NCBI RefSeq assembly: GCF_035046485.1
Contig: NC_085137.1
Span: forward strand, 375,906,706-375,970,705
Source of the DNA: Aedes albopictus
Lineage: Eukaryota > Arthropoda > Insecta > Diptera > Culicidae
Length of the DNA stretch: 64,000 nt
Direction of reading: 5' to 3'
Positions 45,087-56,465 of the stretch are shown in pieces. The notes under the pieces were generated by a model. It was not told the origin of the DNA. It ran no database searches and saw only the letters and a list, made by a program, of their open reading frames with translations. A program made the translations under genes and the position numbers. Position 1 is the first letter of the stretch, and each line of letters starts with the position of its first letter.

Positions 45087-46586
45087 CATTGCACAATGGT
45101 CCAGGAAACAGATTTACGAGGAAAGATGCATACAGCGCCTTCAAATGATTTTCTAGATTAATATGGTCTTCTACAGAATTGTTCCTAAACATAAGGTAAA
45201 GTTTGCTGAAGACACTTTTTATGTAGCTTTAAAATTTACCGATCTAGAGGTATTTTCCTGAATAAGCTTAGGGTGGTTCAAGAAAAACCGGTTTTCTGGC
45301 GTTAACTTGTTCAGTTTCGATTTTCCATCAAAGTCACCCAAGAAATACTTGTAGAGCATTTGAAGACGCGTCGTTTCGTGCGCTGAGATGGTCGTTTTCT
45401 CTTTTGGTTCAATAGTTACAGGCGTTTTTCTTAAAAAATCACAGTATTTTAAATAGGTGTTATGACGGATTGGGGCAAACATAAAAAATATCTTTTGCCC
45501 GTATTCAAAAGAAGAAATGTTGTTATAAAACATATCAAAAAAATTAGAGGGGCGTTATTTTTGTATCTCAAGTGAAAAATACTTGAAAAGTGCCTATTCT
45601 TTCTAGAAAATCATCAATATCTTTTGAACGGAATGACGTAGCAACATTCTCAGTGCATGAAAATGTGCTTGTTTAAAGCTCTAAAAATGGTTCTTAGACA
45701 ACTTTGATGAGCAATTTGAAACAAAAAAGATAAAGCGTTTAAGCTGTTTTGACCACAATTGGAGCATTTTCCCATAGTTATCATAGGGTGACGCTAGAAC
45801 AAATCGTTTTACTGCTTTTTCTCTTTTGTTTTGAATTTCTCGTCAAAGTCGTACAAGAACCACTTTTAGAGCTTCCAAAAACGCGCATTTTCGTGCGCTG
45901 AGAATGTTGCTACGTCATTCCGTTCAGAAGATGTTGATGATTTTCTAGAAAAAATTAACACTTTTCAAGTTTTTTTCACTTGAGTTATAAAAATAACACC
46001 CCCCCCCCTAGCTTTTTGATATGTTTTATAACAACATTTCTTCTTTTGAATGCGGGCAAAAGATATTTTTTATGTTTGCCCCAACCCACCATATCACTTT
46101 TCTTAAAAAAAAAACTATGATTTTTTAAGAAAAACGCCTGTAACTTTTGAACCAAAAGAGATAACGACCATCTCAGCGCACGAAACGACGCATCTTCAAA
46201 TGCTCTACAAGTGATTCTTGGGCGACTTTGATGAAAAATCGAAACTGAAAAAGTTAACGCCAGAAAACCAGATTTTCTTGAACCACCTTACTTAGAAAAA
46301 TAACTCTAGATCGGTCAATTTCAAAGCTACATAAAAAGTGTCTTTAGCAAACTTGCTCAAAATTGATAGATCTACAACTTTACAGTATACAGTTATTCTA
46401 GCAAATTAAAAAGTTTGGTTACCAATTTCTTTGAAAATGTGGACCACCCTAATTTTCATGCAGATTGGAAAGAGGGCCTTATTATCAGGGATAACTTTAT
46501 AGAAGACCATATTTGCCTAACAACTCATTTGAAGGCGTTGAATGCATCTTTCCTCGTAAATCTGGTTCGTAGACCACTGTGCATTG
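45087..46586. mobile_element. 1.5-kb foldback element
   Basis: The arms are ~700 bp inverted copies meeting near 45785. Outer ends: CATTGCACAATGGTC and, in reverse complement, CAATGCACAGTGGTC. Matched landmarks include GATTTACGAGGAAAGATGCA, TATGGTCTTCTA, CAGAAAACC, GGCAAAAGATATTTTT, ATGTTGTTATAAAACATATC and CATTCCGTTC. The right arm has about 90 extra bases near 46370-46460. No protein frame and no clear TSD. A transcript of either strand would form a very long hairpin. Confidence 0.88.
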
Positions 46587-46617
46587 TCAGAAAAGACAAA
46601 AAGCGGGTGTTATCGTG

Positions 46618-47823
46618 GGTTGCTCCTAAGAGTTCCTGCAAGAGTTCCTCTTGTCATATCTCCGTGGATTTCTTCGAAAGTTCCTTCAGAAATTCCTCTA
46701 ACAATGCCCACTAGGATTTAGGCAGAAGCTCTTTCTTTGATTTCTACTGAGATTTTTCAGAAGTTTTCTTCACAGATTTCTCTTGAAATTTCCCAAGAAT
46801 GCCTGCTGGGTTTGTTCCAGAAATTCCTTATGTGGCCCTGCAGAGATTTCCCCAATGATTCCTCCAGGAGTTCTTTTTGGAATTAAGCCAAGAATTCTGA
46901 GATTACCTATAGAAATTGTTGTTGGGATTCCTCCAATTATTCTTGATAGGATTCATCTAGCAATTCCTGTTGTCACTTTTCCATGGATTCCTCCAGAAGA
47001 AGATTTTTTCCACGGGTTTCTTCAGAATTCCTCTAGGGATTATTCCAGGATTTCCTCTTTGTATTCTTACTGGAAATCCTCTTCAGATTCTTTTGGGAAT
47101 TACTGTTGAAATTGCTGCTGGAATGGGGATTTCGCCAGGAATTCTTCCAAGCTGGGATTCTTCAAGCAATTCCAGGTGGAAATTTTCCAGAAATTTCTGG
47201 AGCAATAACTGCAGAAATACCACCTAGAAATGCTTGAGAAATCCATGCAAGAATGCTTGGAGAAATATTGGTAGGAGTTCCTGAAGGAATCCTAGCAAGA
47301 ATATCTGGAGGTATTCTGAAAGGAATTCCTAGAAGAATCCCTTAACGAATCATGGGAGCAATTTTTGGAAAAAATCCTGGAGATATCCATGGAGGGTTCC
47401 TAGCAAAAATTCCATGCAGAACCCTATCTCAGGCTTTCCGGGACTCGGGAGGAATTCCAAAAGGATTTCTTCAAAGATTTTTTCAGCAATTTTTCTTTGA
47501 ATTCCTCTAATGATTCCTGCAGGGTTTCCTTCAAAAATGTCTCCAGAGTTTCGTTCTGGGATTCCTCAAAGGAGTCCACTTGAAGTTCTACCAGAAATTC
47601 CTGCTATGACTCGTTCAAAGATTTCTCTGGGAATTCCTCTTAGAATATCCAGTATTTTCTGCTTGAATCTCTTCAGGAATTCCAAGTAGAACATCTTCAG
47701 GAATTCTGGCTGAGATTTGTCAAACATTTACATCAAGCATATGTCCAATTATTGCTCTTGAGAATTCTCTGCAGGTACTACATGGGAAACAAAAAAAAAT
47801 CCTGGAGAATTTCCACTAGAAAT
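46618..47823. repeat. 12-bp satellite block
   Basis: GATTCCTCCAG, AATTCCTCT and, from about 47200, the opposite AGAATCC sense with a 12-bp rhythm. The hAT-like element at 47832 is inserted in it, and satellite resumes after 51744. Confidence 0.8.
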
Positions 47824-48384
47824 GTCTAGAGCAGTGATCCAAAATGTACTATCAAAAACTGTAGTTTGCATGATAATCGTGGATGTATGGTCTTGACTAT
47901 CATGCAACAAAAACATTCACGTATGACCAGATGAAATATTCATGGGTGACTGTGACATTTTTTTAATCACGGCAAAAAATGTAGTGGATTTTCAAATTGA
48001 GTGAACTAATGAAATACCAGTGGTTCCGAAAACTGCGAACGGGACATGCGTATAATTTAGGAACCGGAAGTGTGAAGAAGCGGAGACAAAGATTTTCGGA
48101 TTGTGCGTTCCGAGGGTCATAACCACCAATGGAGCAGGGGAACAAAAGTCAGTGGCTCCCAACTGAATAGTTACGGCCCACGTCTAACAAATCAAAAAGT
48201 CTCATGCCATACGGATATTTTCAGACCTGGCTAATTGAGCTGATGTTGAAACCCGATATCCTAGGCCATTTTGGAATTAAATATGGCGCTTGGGGTTTCT
48301 GGGACAATACAGGGACACTACTGAGGGTTTCCGCCATCGTCAAAAACGCCTTTGTGACGACTTTGAAATCAAATCCGCTGAAAA

Positions 48385-50167
48385 TGCTCTGAAGCTTCTT
48401 GGAATGTCTCCAAAATCCCCCTAAAATCCCCAGAAACCCCATGTAACGCACCTCAGACCCTCCGAAACCCCAGAAAACGCTATGTAACGCCTCCGTAACG
48501 TTTCTGAAATCTGCCGAAAATGCTCTGAAGCTTCTTGGAATGGCTCCAAAATCCCCCTAAAACCCCCAGAAACCGCATGTAACGCACCTCAGACCCTTCG
48601 AAACCCCAGAAAACGCCATGTAACGCCTCCGTAACGTTTCTGAAATCTGTCAAAAATGCTCTGAAGCTCTTTGGAATGCCTCCAAAATCCCCCTAATACC
48701 CCCAGAAACCCCATGTAACGCACCTCAGACCCTCCGAAACCCCAGAAAACGCCATGTAACGCCTCCGTAACGTTTCTGAATTCCGCCGAAAATGCTCTGA
48801 AGCTCTTTGGAATGCCTCCAAAATCCCCCTAAAACCCGCACAAACCCCATGTAACGCACCTCAGACCCTCCGAAACCCCAGAAAACGCCATGTAACGCCT
48901 CCGTAACGTTTCTGAAATCCGCCGAAAGTGCTCTGAAGCTCTTTGGAATGCCTCCAAAATCCTCCTAAAACCCCCAGAAACCCCATGTAACGCACCTCAG
49001 ACCCTCCGAAACCCCAGAAAACGCCATGTAACGCCTCCGTAACGTTACTAAAACCCGCTGAAAATGCTCTGAAGCTTCTTGGAATGCCTCCAAAATCCCC
49101 CTAAAACCCCCAAAAACCCCATGTAACGCATCTCAGACCCTCCGAAACCCCAGAAAACGCCATGTAACGCCTCCGTAACGTTTCTGAAATCCGCCGAAAA
49201 TGCTCTGAAGCTCTTTGGAATGCCTCCGAAATCCCCCTAATACCACCAGAAACCCCATGTAACGCATCTCAGACCCTCCGAAACCCCAGAAAACGCCATG
49301 TAACGCCTCCGTAACGTTTCTGAAATCCGCCGAAAATGCTCTGAAGCTCTTTGGAATGCCTCCAAAATCCCCCTAAAACCCCCAGAAACCCCATGTAACG
49401 CATCTCAGACCCTCCGAAACCCCAGAAAACGCCATGTAACGCCTCCGTAACGTTTCTGAAATCCGCCGAAAATGCTCTGAAGCTCTTTGGAATGCCTCCA
49501 AAATCCCCCTAAAACCCCCAGAAACCCCATGTAACGCATCTCAGACCCTCCGAAACCCCAGAAAACGCCATGTAACGCCTCCGTAACGTTTCTGAAATCC
49601 GCCGAAAATGCTCTGAAGCTCTTTGGAATGCCTCCAAAATCCCCCTAAAACCCCCACAAACCCCATGTAACGCATCTCAGACCCTCCGAAACCCCAGAAA
49701 ACGCCATGTAACGCCTCCGTAACGTTTCTGAAATCCACCGAAAATGCTCTGAAGCTCTTTGGAATGCCTCCAAAATCCCCCTAAAACCCCCAGAAACCCC
49801 ATGTAACGCATCTCAGACCCTCCGAAACCCCAGAAAACGCCATGTAACGCCTCCGTAACGTTTCTGAAATCCGCCGAAAATGCTCTGAAGCTCTTTGGAA
49901 TGCCTCCAAAATCCCCCTAATACCCCCAGAAACCCCATGTAACGCACCTCAGACCCTCCGAAACCCCAGAAAACGCCATGTAACGCCTCCGTAACGTTTC
50001 TGAAATCCGCCGAAAATGCTCTGAAGCTCTTTGGAATGCCTCCAAAATCCCCCTAAAACCCCCAGAAACCCCATGTAACGCATCTCAGACCCTCCGAAAC
50101 CCCAGAAAACGCCATGTAACGCCTCCGTAACGTTTCTGAAATCCGCCGAAAATGCTCTGAAGCTCTT
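48385..50167. repeat. 136-bp satellite, about 13 uninterrupted copies
   Basis: The landmark TGCTCTGAAGCT starts at 48385, 48521, 48657, 48793, 48929, 49065, 49201, 49337, 49473, 49609, 49745, 49881, 50017 and 50153: thirteen consecutive steps of exactly 136 bp. Substitutions are few, and central copies are the most alike. A further copy and a fading partial copy follow the nested element (51277-51480). Minus-strand frames through it (FGGFQKRYGGV type) are artefacts, although they stay open because 136-bp steps shift the frame. Confidence 0.96.
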
Positions 50168-50538
50168 CACGGACAGAAATGTTGTCTGCTTGATATAACT
50201 TTTCCCATAGTTCTCTCAAGCTTCGAAGATATTCTTGGCTTAATTGCTTCAAATGGTTGATTCATAATGATTTGATGCCTACATCAAGCATCTGTTTCAT
50301 TTGAATCAACATCATTGAACGCCAACCATCAAAAGCTTAAACCAAGCATAAGTGTCATTACTTCAATCCGTGTTGACCCAGCCTCCTGTCTGCTATCTAT
50401 TCAGTCATTGTTCATCATGGCGGCGGTAGTTTAAAGTGACAATTGTAGTTGTATTGTAACAACTTTTCTTACAATACAATTATCGTTTACTGCGCTCTGC
50501 TATAATCAATCTTCCGGGATTCGCTTTTCAGAGTTCAG

Positions 50539-50618
50539 GTAAGTGCTTGGGTAAGTGTGCCGCCGGTAATTTGGTGCATGAATTCATAAGCTCATGATGT
50601 CTGTGTTTTGTTTTCCAG
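50539..50618 (+). other. Candidate 80-bp intron
   Basis: The donor TTCAG|GTAAGTGCT and the acceptor TTTTGTTTTCCAG are close to consensus, with a pyrimidine-rich 3' end. Eighty bp is a normal small insect intron. It lies just upstream of the short frame at 50648. Confidence 0.4.
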
Positions 50619-50647
50619 GTGCAGCTTCTTACTCTACCAATCGAAAG

Positions 50648-50761
50648 ATGACCCAAAATGTAGCACCGAGACCGCTACCACTGGAATCGTTTGATCCATC
50701 AGCCCATCGACCGGTCATACCACCAAGTTTTCAGTTTTTTGTTGCGTGTTCGAGTTTATAA
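50648..50761 (+). CDS. 37-residue truncated ORF inside the nested element
   Basis: ATG after AATCGAAAG opens MTQNVAPRPLPLESFDPSAH and continues to VACSSL before TAA at 50759. AATAAA follows at 50769. The opening text resembles the start of retroelement gag-like or transposase-like proteins in general style, but I cannot assign it. The most likely reading is the first coding exon of an autonomous ancestor that was fused to its 3' end by an internal deletion. Confidence 0.35.
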   Translation: MTQNVAPRPLPLESFDPSAHRPVIPPSFQFFVACSSL

Positions 50762-50768
50762 TTATTTG

Positions 50769-50774
50769 AATAAA
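50769..50774 (+). terminator. AATAAA polyadenylation signal
   Basis: AATAAA lies 8 bases after the TAA of the short ORF, followed by an A-rich run. Its place after intron and ORF is what makes it worth listing. Such hexamers are common in AT-rich DNA. Confidence 0.3.
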
Positions 50775-51744
50775 AAAAAGTTAAAAAGAATGTAAGAGAA
50801 ATTTTAGCTATTTAAAAATTTATGTAATGGTGGTATTTAGTGCAATATGTTACAGTTAGAACATATTGCACTGAATTACGGCCATTATAGCATTGTTCAT
50901 CCTAAATTCAACCTCATTTGAACATTATTTTTGTGTATGCTTAAAACAGCTTAAAACAACCATCTGATATAGTTCGTATAAGCTTCAGCTTTAGGGTTGA
51001 GTGAAGCATAAGCATGCTTGAATATACCATGAGCATAAATGAGCTGTCAAACCATCAACAATAAATATTGTTGATGAAAGCATAATATGACTAAGTCAAC
51101 CATATTTCTTGCTCTAATCAGTTCATCAATTTACATCATTTCAAGCTTCTGTTATGCTTCGTCCTATGGTATTATGCGTAATACAATCTTTAAAAGGGAT
51201 TATATAAAAGTCAGTGCACAAATATGCTTGTTCGCGACCGCAATATGATTGACATAACTTTATATTTTTCTCCGTGTTTGGAATGCCTCCAAAATCCCCC
51301 TAATACCCCCAGAAACCCCATGTAACGCACCTCAGACCCTCCGAAACCCCAGAAAACGCCATGTAACGCCTCTGTAACGTTTCTGAAATCCGCTGAGAAT
51401 GCTCTGAAGCTTCTTGGAATGCCTCTGAAATCCCCCTTAAACCCCCTCAGACCCCAAGTAACGCCCTTGACACCCTCTAGCACGAGTTATCCGCATTTTT
51501 CTTTCGCAGTTTTCGGAACCACTGGAACTCCAACTCTACATTTCAAAACTGTCATTTCGTACTCCCATCATCTTGATTTGTGTTACAATCATGGTGCCAA
51601 ATGCTACATTCATGGTAGACGACATTGATGCATCGACGGCAGCATGAATGTAGTGTGTGACGGTAGTATGCAACATTAGCCATGACGGTAAAGGCGTTGC
51701 GACGATAATGAAAAAAATGTACTATACGGTTCACTGGTCTAGAG

Positions 51745-52910
51745 AAACCCCAGTAGCTCCTAAAATCATCTCAAAAGGATTCCGGTTAGGAAAGCACCAG
51801 ATTATTTTTTTTACACGGGCCGTTCTTTTGCTATAACTCAGTCTCCGTACACCGAGAGCCTAGCAGTGGACACAATTTCATGAGAATCGGTTCAAAATTG
51901 ACTGAATTATAGCAAAAAAAAAAAGAATCGAGTGTATCAAATTTCAGAAGAAATTCATGAATAAATTACAGCAGTAATTGCTGAAGGAATCCCAGCAAGA
52001 ATTTTTTAACAGACACGGACACGTTTAATGCTTCCAGTGAGCTATTTGCTCTTTGAAGGAAGCACGACACTAGACAACGGACTAGCATGCAACGCCCAGT
52101 GGCACAGCCGAAAACTTTTCCTGACAGCTGCGGCGGGAATCGAATCCGCGCTCCTTAGCACGATGTGACTAAAGGCTTGGTGACCTTAGCCGCACGACCA
52201 CGAAGCCACAGTGGTGATCCAGAAGATTCTTGGAAGAATTCTTGCAGAAATTTCTTGAGGACTCCCAAGAAGAATTCTTGGAGGGAACCTTGGAAAAACC
52301 TCAGGAAAATTTTCTGGAGAAACCCTTGGAGAAATCTTTTGAGATGTCTCAAGAAAAATTTTCAGAGGTATTTTAGCAGGTATTTTTGAAGAATTTCTTG
52401 AAATATTTTTGGATCTGAAAGTATTATTCGAGAAATCGTTAAAATCGAAAAAAATCCTGGAGGAATCCATGAAGGAGTTTTTGGAGAAATCCCTGGACGA
52501 ATGAATGGAGGAACTTCACGTGGACTCCTTGGAGGAATCCCAGGAGAATACTTGAAGGAATTTCTTCTGTAATCTTGCCTGAATATTCTAGAAAATCCCA
52601 TCAGGCATTTTTTGAGGTTTTCCTAGAGAAATCAATGGAGAAACCCTCTGAGAATTCGTCCTCAAATGCCTGACAGGATACCTCTAAGAATCTTGTTGTG
52701 ATTGCTTCAGAGCTTTCTCCTAGGATTCCTATGCATATCCTTCCTGTATTTCCTCCAGAGATTTCTATGGAATATCTTCTTGTGATTACTCGAAAGATTT
52801 CCTCAAGGATTCCTTTAGAATTTTTTCTTGGAGTATCAGCAGATATTCCCACTGGGAGTTGTCGAGACATAATTTCACAGATTTCTCCTGTAATTGCTCT
52901 TAGGTTTCCT
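51745..52910. repeat. 12-bp satellite, split by a SINE
   Basis: Satellite words are weak in 51745-52010 and clear in 52216-52910, where the GGAATTCTTGGAAG sense gives way to GATTCCTATG after about 52660. The SINE at 52012-52215 lies between. Confidence 0.7.
52012..52215 (-). mobile_element. tRNA-derived SINE, GTGTCCGTGTCT end
   Basis: The minus-strand head GTGGTCGTGCGGCTAAGGT (A box), then GCGGATTCGATTCCCGCC (B box). The body ends AACGTGTCCGTGTCTG. Same 3' end as 30371-30535. Confidence 0.8.
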
Positions 52911-52911
52911 C

Positions 52912-52986
52912 CACGGAGTACCTTCGAAAAATGCCAATTGATATTCACCATGATTATCGATTGGCATTTTTCGATGGTAGTCCGTG
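52912..52986. mobile_element. 75-bp hairpin, CACGGA ends
   Basis: The arms TCGAAAAATGCCAATTGATA and TATCGATTGGCATTTTTCGA pair with one mismatch around an 11-base loop. Outer ends CACGGAGTACC and GGTAGTCCGTG extend the stem. The CACGGA terminus is shared with the 50168-51276 element, which may or may not be significant. Confidence 0.75.
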
Positions 52987-53163
52987 ACGTTTACCTTAAT
53001 TACTCGCAAAAGAACGGGTTTTCCGTGACTTTCTTGAAGAACCGGTCTAGCCGCCCAAGTTTGTCATGTACCATATTTTCAAGTTCAGCTTCTAAAACGA
53101 GCTGTAGGTGTTTGCATTTAGATAGGATGACTAAGGGTCGATTCTTCACCTCGGCTTAACCGG

Positions 53164-53485
53164 AAGTTAGTGTCAAATCTTTCCCCATCAAGCTGAATTG
53201 CACAACCAAGTTTCAAGCAATTTGGCCTACAAAAAAACCCCTTGACAAAGATAACAAACCTGCTGATAATACCCTTAGGGCCAATTTCTTCACCGTTAAA
53301 CCAGATTTAACTATATGGGTAAGCCTGGCTCCCATATAGTTAAATTTGGTTTAACGGTGAAGAAATTGGTCCTAAGGGTATTATCAACAGGTTTGTTATC
53401 TTTGTCAAGGGGTTTTTTGTAGGCCAAATTGCTTGAAACTTGGTTGTGCAATTCAGCTTGATGGGGAAAGATTTTACACTAACTT
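53164..53485. repeat. 322-bp foldback with ~155-bp near-perfect arms
   Basis: Arms mirror each other around about 53325: AAGTTAGTGT, ATCTTTCCCCATCAAGCTGA, CTTTGTCAAGGGG / CCCCTTGACAAAG, ACCGTTAAACC, AACTATATGGG, with an 11-base loop. It belongs to the dispersed family at 29998-30182 and 34945-35061, so it is an inverted duplication of a piece of that repeat. Confidence 0.92.
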
Positions 53486-53511
53486 TGAGTTCAATAGGGT
53501 CTCCAGATAGC

Positions 53512-53755
53512 CTAGTGGTTAAGGCTATGGATCGCCAATCCGGAGACGGCGGGTTCGATTCCCGTTCCGGTCGGAAAAATTTTCTCGGCTCCTTGGACAT
53601 AGTGTATCATTGTACTTGCCTCACAATTTACAAATTTTTGCAATGGCAGGCAAAGAAAGCCCTTCAATTATAACTGTGGAAGTGCTCAAAGAATACTAAG
53701 TTGAAGCGAGGCAGGCCAAGTCCCAGTGGGGATGTCGAGCCATAAAGAAAAAGAA
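53512..53755 (+). mobile_element. tRNA-derived SINE
   Basis: Head GATAGCCTAGTGGTTAAGGC (A box) and GGCGGGTTCGATTCCCG (B box) with a fairly complete tRNA shape. The body includes GGAAGTGCTC, CAGGCCAAGTCCCAGTGGGG and ends in an AAAGAAAAAGAAGG tail. The body is related to that of the Feilai-like copies at 11634 and 12703 but the head differs. It interrupts the dispersed repeat that continues at 53756-53815. Confidence 0.88.
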
Positions 53756-53815
53756 GGTTTAAAAAAAACCCCATGACGAAGAGAAATCAAAACTACCGAT
53801 ACGTCAGTTCCCCTA

Positions 53816-54522
53816 TGTCGAAATTGTAATAGCATAAGGTATACCTACAATCATTTCTGCGGGAATTTTAGTTGCCAATCAGGAATTTCTCCAAAATTCC
53901 TGGATTTCTGTGATTTCTCCAGGGATTTCTTCAGGGACTTCTCCAGGAAATCTTTTTGGGATTTCTCCATTGAGATGCAAGCTCAGTTTCACTCAAATTC
54001 TATAGAAACAAATGTAGCAAATTAACTATTTCAAGGGGTCAACCACCAAAATGACACATAACTCACTTTCCAACAATGCATTTTTCTGCAACTTTGCAGA
54101 ACACTAACACTCCTTCTCAATTTTAAATTAAGTCAAACGTTTTTTAAAGTTCATTATATTAGTAATTAGTCAGCAGGATGAGAAGTCCGAAGCAGTGGAT
54201 CTTCCTATGTGATTTCTATTTTTGTTACACCTTCGTTGTTTTAATTTACCTAATCTTCGAAGTACTCCTTCCAACTGATTGCCACTATTGATTCATCTCT
54301 CAGCTAATTTCTTTCCCGGTCATTACACATGGTGGATATTGACGCATTACAACTGTGTCACGAACTGCTTTGGATACCGGCCACTTGCATTTGATTCTGG
54401 AAGGAGCTTTCTTTTTCGTCACAGGGTGTGTGTATAGCTGACTCACAATTCTTAGTTCGGTAGTCAATGTTTCGATGGACACGCAAAAGTATGAGGTAGG
54501 ATAGATGGGAACTGGGAAATTG
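53816..54522. other. No gene recognised
   Basis: A short satellite-like stretch (53860-53970) and AT-rich unassigned DNA. A 60-codon minus-strand frame at 54300-54482 has no recognisable domain. Confidence 0.4.
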
Positions 54523-54592
54523 TTATTATTATTGTTTTTATTGACGAGACTTTCAGCCCTTGGCTGGTTCGTCTCGTCCGGACGCTTCTTTT
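54523..54592 (-). repeat. SINE 3' fragment (62735-62935 family)
   Basis: Reverse complement: GACGAACCAGCCAAGGGCTG, then TCTCGTCAATAAAAACAATA with an ATA-rich tail. Matches the 3' end of the SINE at 62735-62935. Confidence 0.65.
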
Positions 54593-56465
54593 AAATTACC
54601 GACTAACTTTTTTTGCAGTGCAAATGTTTCATATTTTTAAAACAAGTTTTGTTATCTAAGCTATGAATTAAAGCTGAAAAATCGAACAAGCTTTGGTTTT
54701 TTTTTGTTGACCCATATCTTTTCATGTGTGAGTAACTTTTATGGTGTCCTAAAAAACAATGAAATTCCAAAACTGATAGTAAACAATCACAATCGATTTC
54801 TAAATCAGATAACTTTTTTATGAAAGTGGACAGGTCTACTGAACAAGTTTATGAAACACCCATTTACGCATATCGAATTATCATTATAGTTGACTAACCC
54901 AACCAAGTGTCCTACTTTTACGCTACTCACTGATCCATTCAATGGCTCATAACCTCACAAGAAGCTGTAATTATATTGAAAATTACAACCTCCTGGTGCG
55001 TGTCCCAGCATGCATCCTTTACAATCATCCGCTGTGCATGACACATATGCATTGCATACTGACCACCCCGACCAGCCAGCAGCAGCTCCGATTAGTGCAT
55101 GGTCCGACAACTCCGATGAATGGATCGGACTCGATTCAACTTTCCAAACACCTACCACACACTTCGGATGCTCGCTGGTTAAACGTCTCAACCACCGCAA
55201 AGGCATATTCATTCACGTATATCAATATTGATGATGATGATGATGATCGCGATGATGATCGGTTCCAAGTCGAATGCGACGATAAGAGCTAATTTCAGCT
55301 CGTCTCGTCTCGTCCACCAGCATTACTGGCTGGTATGGTGGAGACTTCGAGGACAAGTGAAATTTCCTCTGCATCAATTTCCGAGTTGAAGACACGATCA
55401 CGCATAAGATCACTACGATATAATGACTGCCATCATCAGTGAAAAGCCATGCAAACCTACACACATATACCTGCGCGATACGTTGGGGGCTTCGAACGAA
55501 GCGGCACACACTCAAGCGATCATTTCAACGACATTGAATGATTTATGAATGATCTTGATCGTTCGCCCCTTTTCTCTCGAACGTTTCAAGTCGCGATCGT
55601 TGGTTCACGCATGACTATGGGCGTTGATCACGCTTGTTCCTGAGAATGCACTTTCTCGACGGTGACATCGATCGATCACCCTATCGATCGTCGTTTGCCG
55701 GAGCAAACAATGATCGGTTCGACGCCATTAGACAGCGTTTGACGACAAGGGGGGTTATGGCATCTATTGGAGGTCACGTTTGGAGCACACGTGCTTGATT
55801 CTTTTGTTTCGTTGCACTTAGAATAGTTCGTGGGTTGAAGGTTCAAGAGAGTTATACACAGGAAGATTCATTTTAAGGGTGATGAAAGTGAAAGTATGTT
55901 TTTTAAATCAACTACCTGATTGATAACATGGGTAATTATCATGGTTTCATTTATCGACATTGCTAGATTTGTCCTTAGATGCAGAACAAATTAAATAAGT
56001 GAAATAATAGAAAAAATCACATCTGATGTAACTTTCGAAATCGAAATCCTTGTACAATATATGAGTCCTCTACCAACGAAGCTAGCCCACTAATGGCACG
56101 GCAGCGTAGTTTTTACAGGGACATTCAAATTCTGTCGATTATGCTTTCGTACCTTTCGTAATTCGCGCGGTTGTCTGCCCTCGCCAGTACCACGCTAATG
56201 CTGAGTACAAAAACAAGATTTTTTCAACGTGTTGTACAAAATACAACAGCGCGATCACTCGAGGGTTAATCTTTCCTTTTCTATATTGCGAAATTTGAAT
56301 TTCGCACACGACTTCGCAGCGGCTCACGTTCACAACTTTGCTCGAGTTCGTGAGAGGGTCATCGACTGCACAACTGGTAAACAAATTAAGTTTGATTGGT
56401 GCGAAATATCGCTTGGAAATAAAAATACAGTGGATTTTCAAATTATCACAGCAGTCTAAACATTA
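54593..56465. other. Unassigned; GAT microsatellite and GATC-rich patch
   Basis: A GAT triplet run lies at about 55229-55262. GATC occurs at least ten times in about 55515-55715, several as ATCGATCGAT or CGATCG. 54930-55200 and 56140-56360 are GC-richer and look non-repetitive. Short frames (up to 116 codons) overlap on both strands and are not supported. Confidence 0.4.

Larger units (their letters stand above)
50168..51276. mobile_element. 1.1-kb element (CACGGA ends) nested in the satellite
   Basis: The ends are CACGGACAGAAAT and (reverse complement) CACGGAGAAAAAT. Intact satellite copies read GCTCTTTGGAATG; here the left side ends GCTCTT and the right side begins TTTGGAATG. The insertion therefore duplicated TT (2 bp) or left a very short footprint. 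The interior holds a hairpin (about 50839-50875) and the mini-gene at 50539-50774. No transposase. Superfamily unassigned. Confidence 0.75.
47832..51736. mobile_element. 3.9-kb hAT-like element carrying a satellite array
   Basis: The ends are CAGTGATCC and (reverse complement) CAGTGAACC, fitting the hAT CAGNG terminus. The 8-mer GTCTAGAG lies directly outside both (47824-47831 and 51737-51744), the TSD length expected for hAT. A subterminal word CCAGTGGTTCCGAAAACTGC occurs in both arms about 190-200 bp from each end, pointing inward. The interior is the 136-bp array (48385-50167, resuming 51277-51480) split by a nested element. There is no transposase, so mobility would be supplied in trans. 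Confidence 0.88.

Noticed and set aside
48385..50167. CRISPR-like array
   Set aside because: The whole 136-bp unit is conserved with no variable spacers. The context is eukaryotic and inside a transposon.
48221..51483. Several minus-strand frames with FGGFQKRYGGV/GFWRHSKE repeats
   Set aside because: They are translations of the 136-bp satellite. The same text shifts frame every unit and has no gene context.
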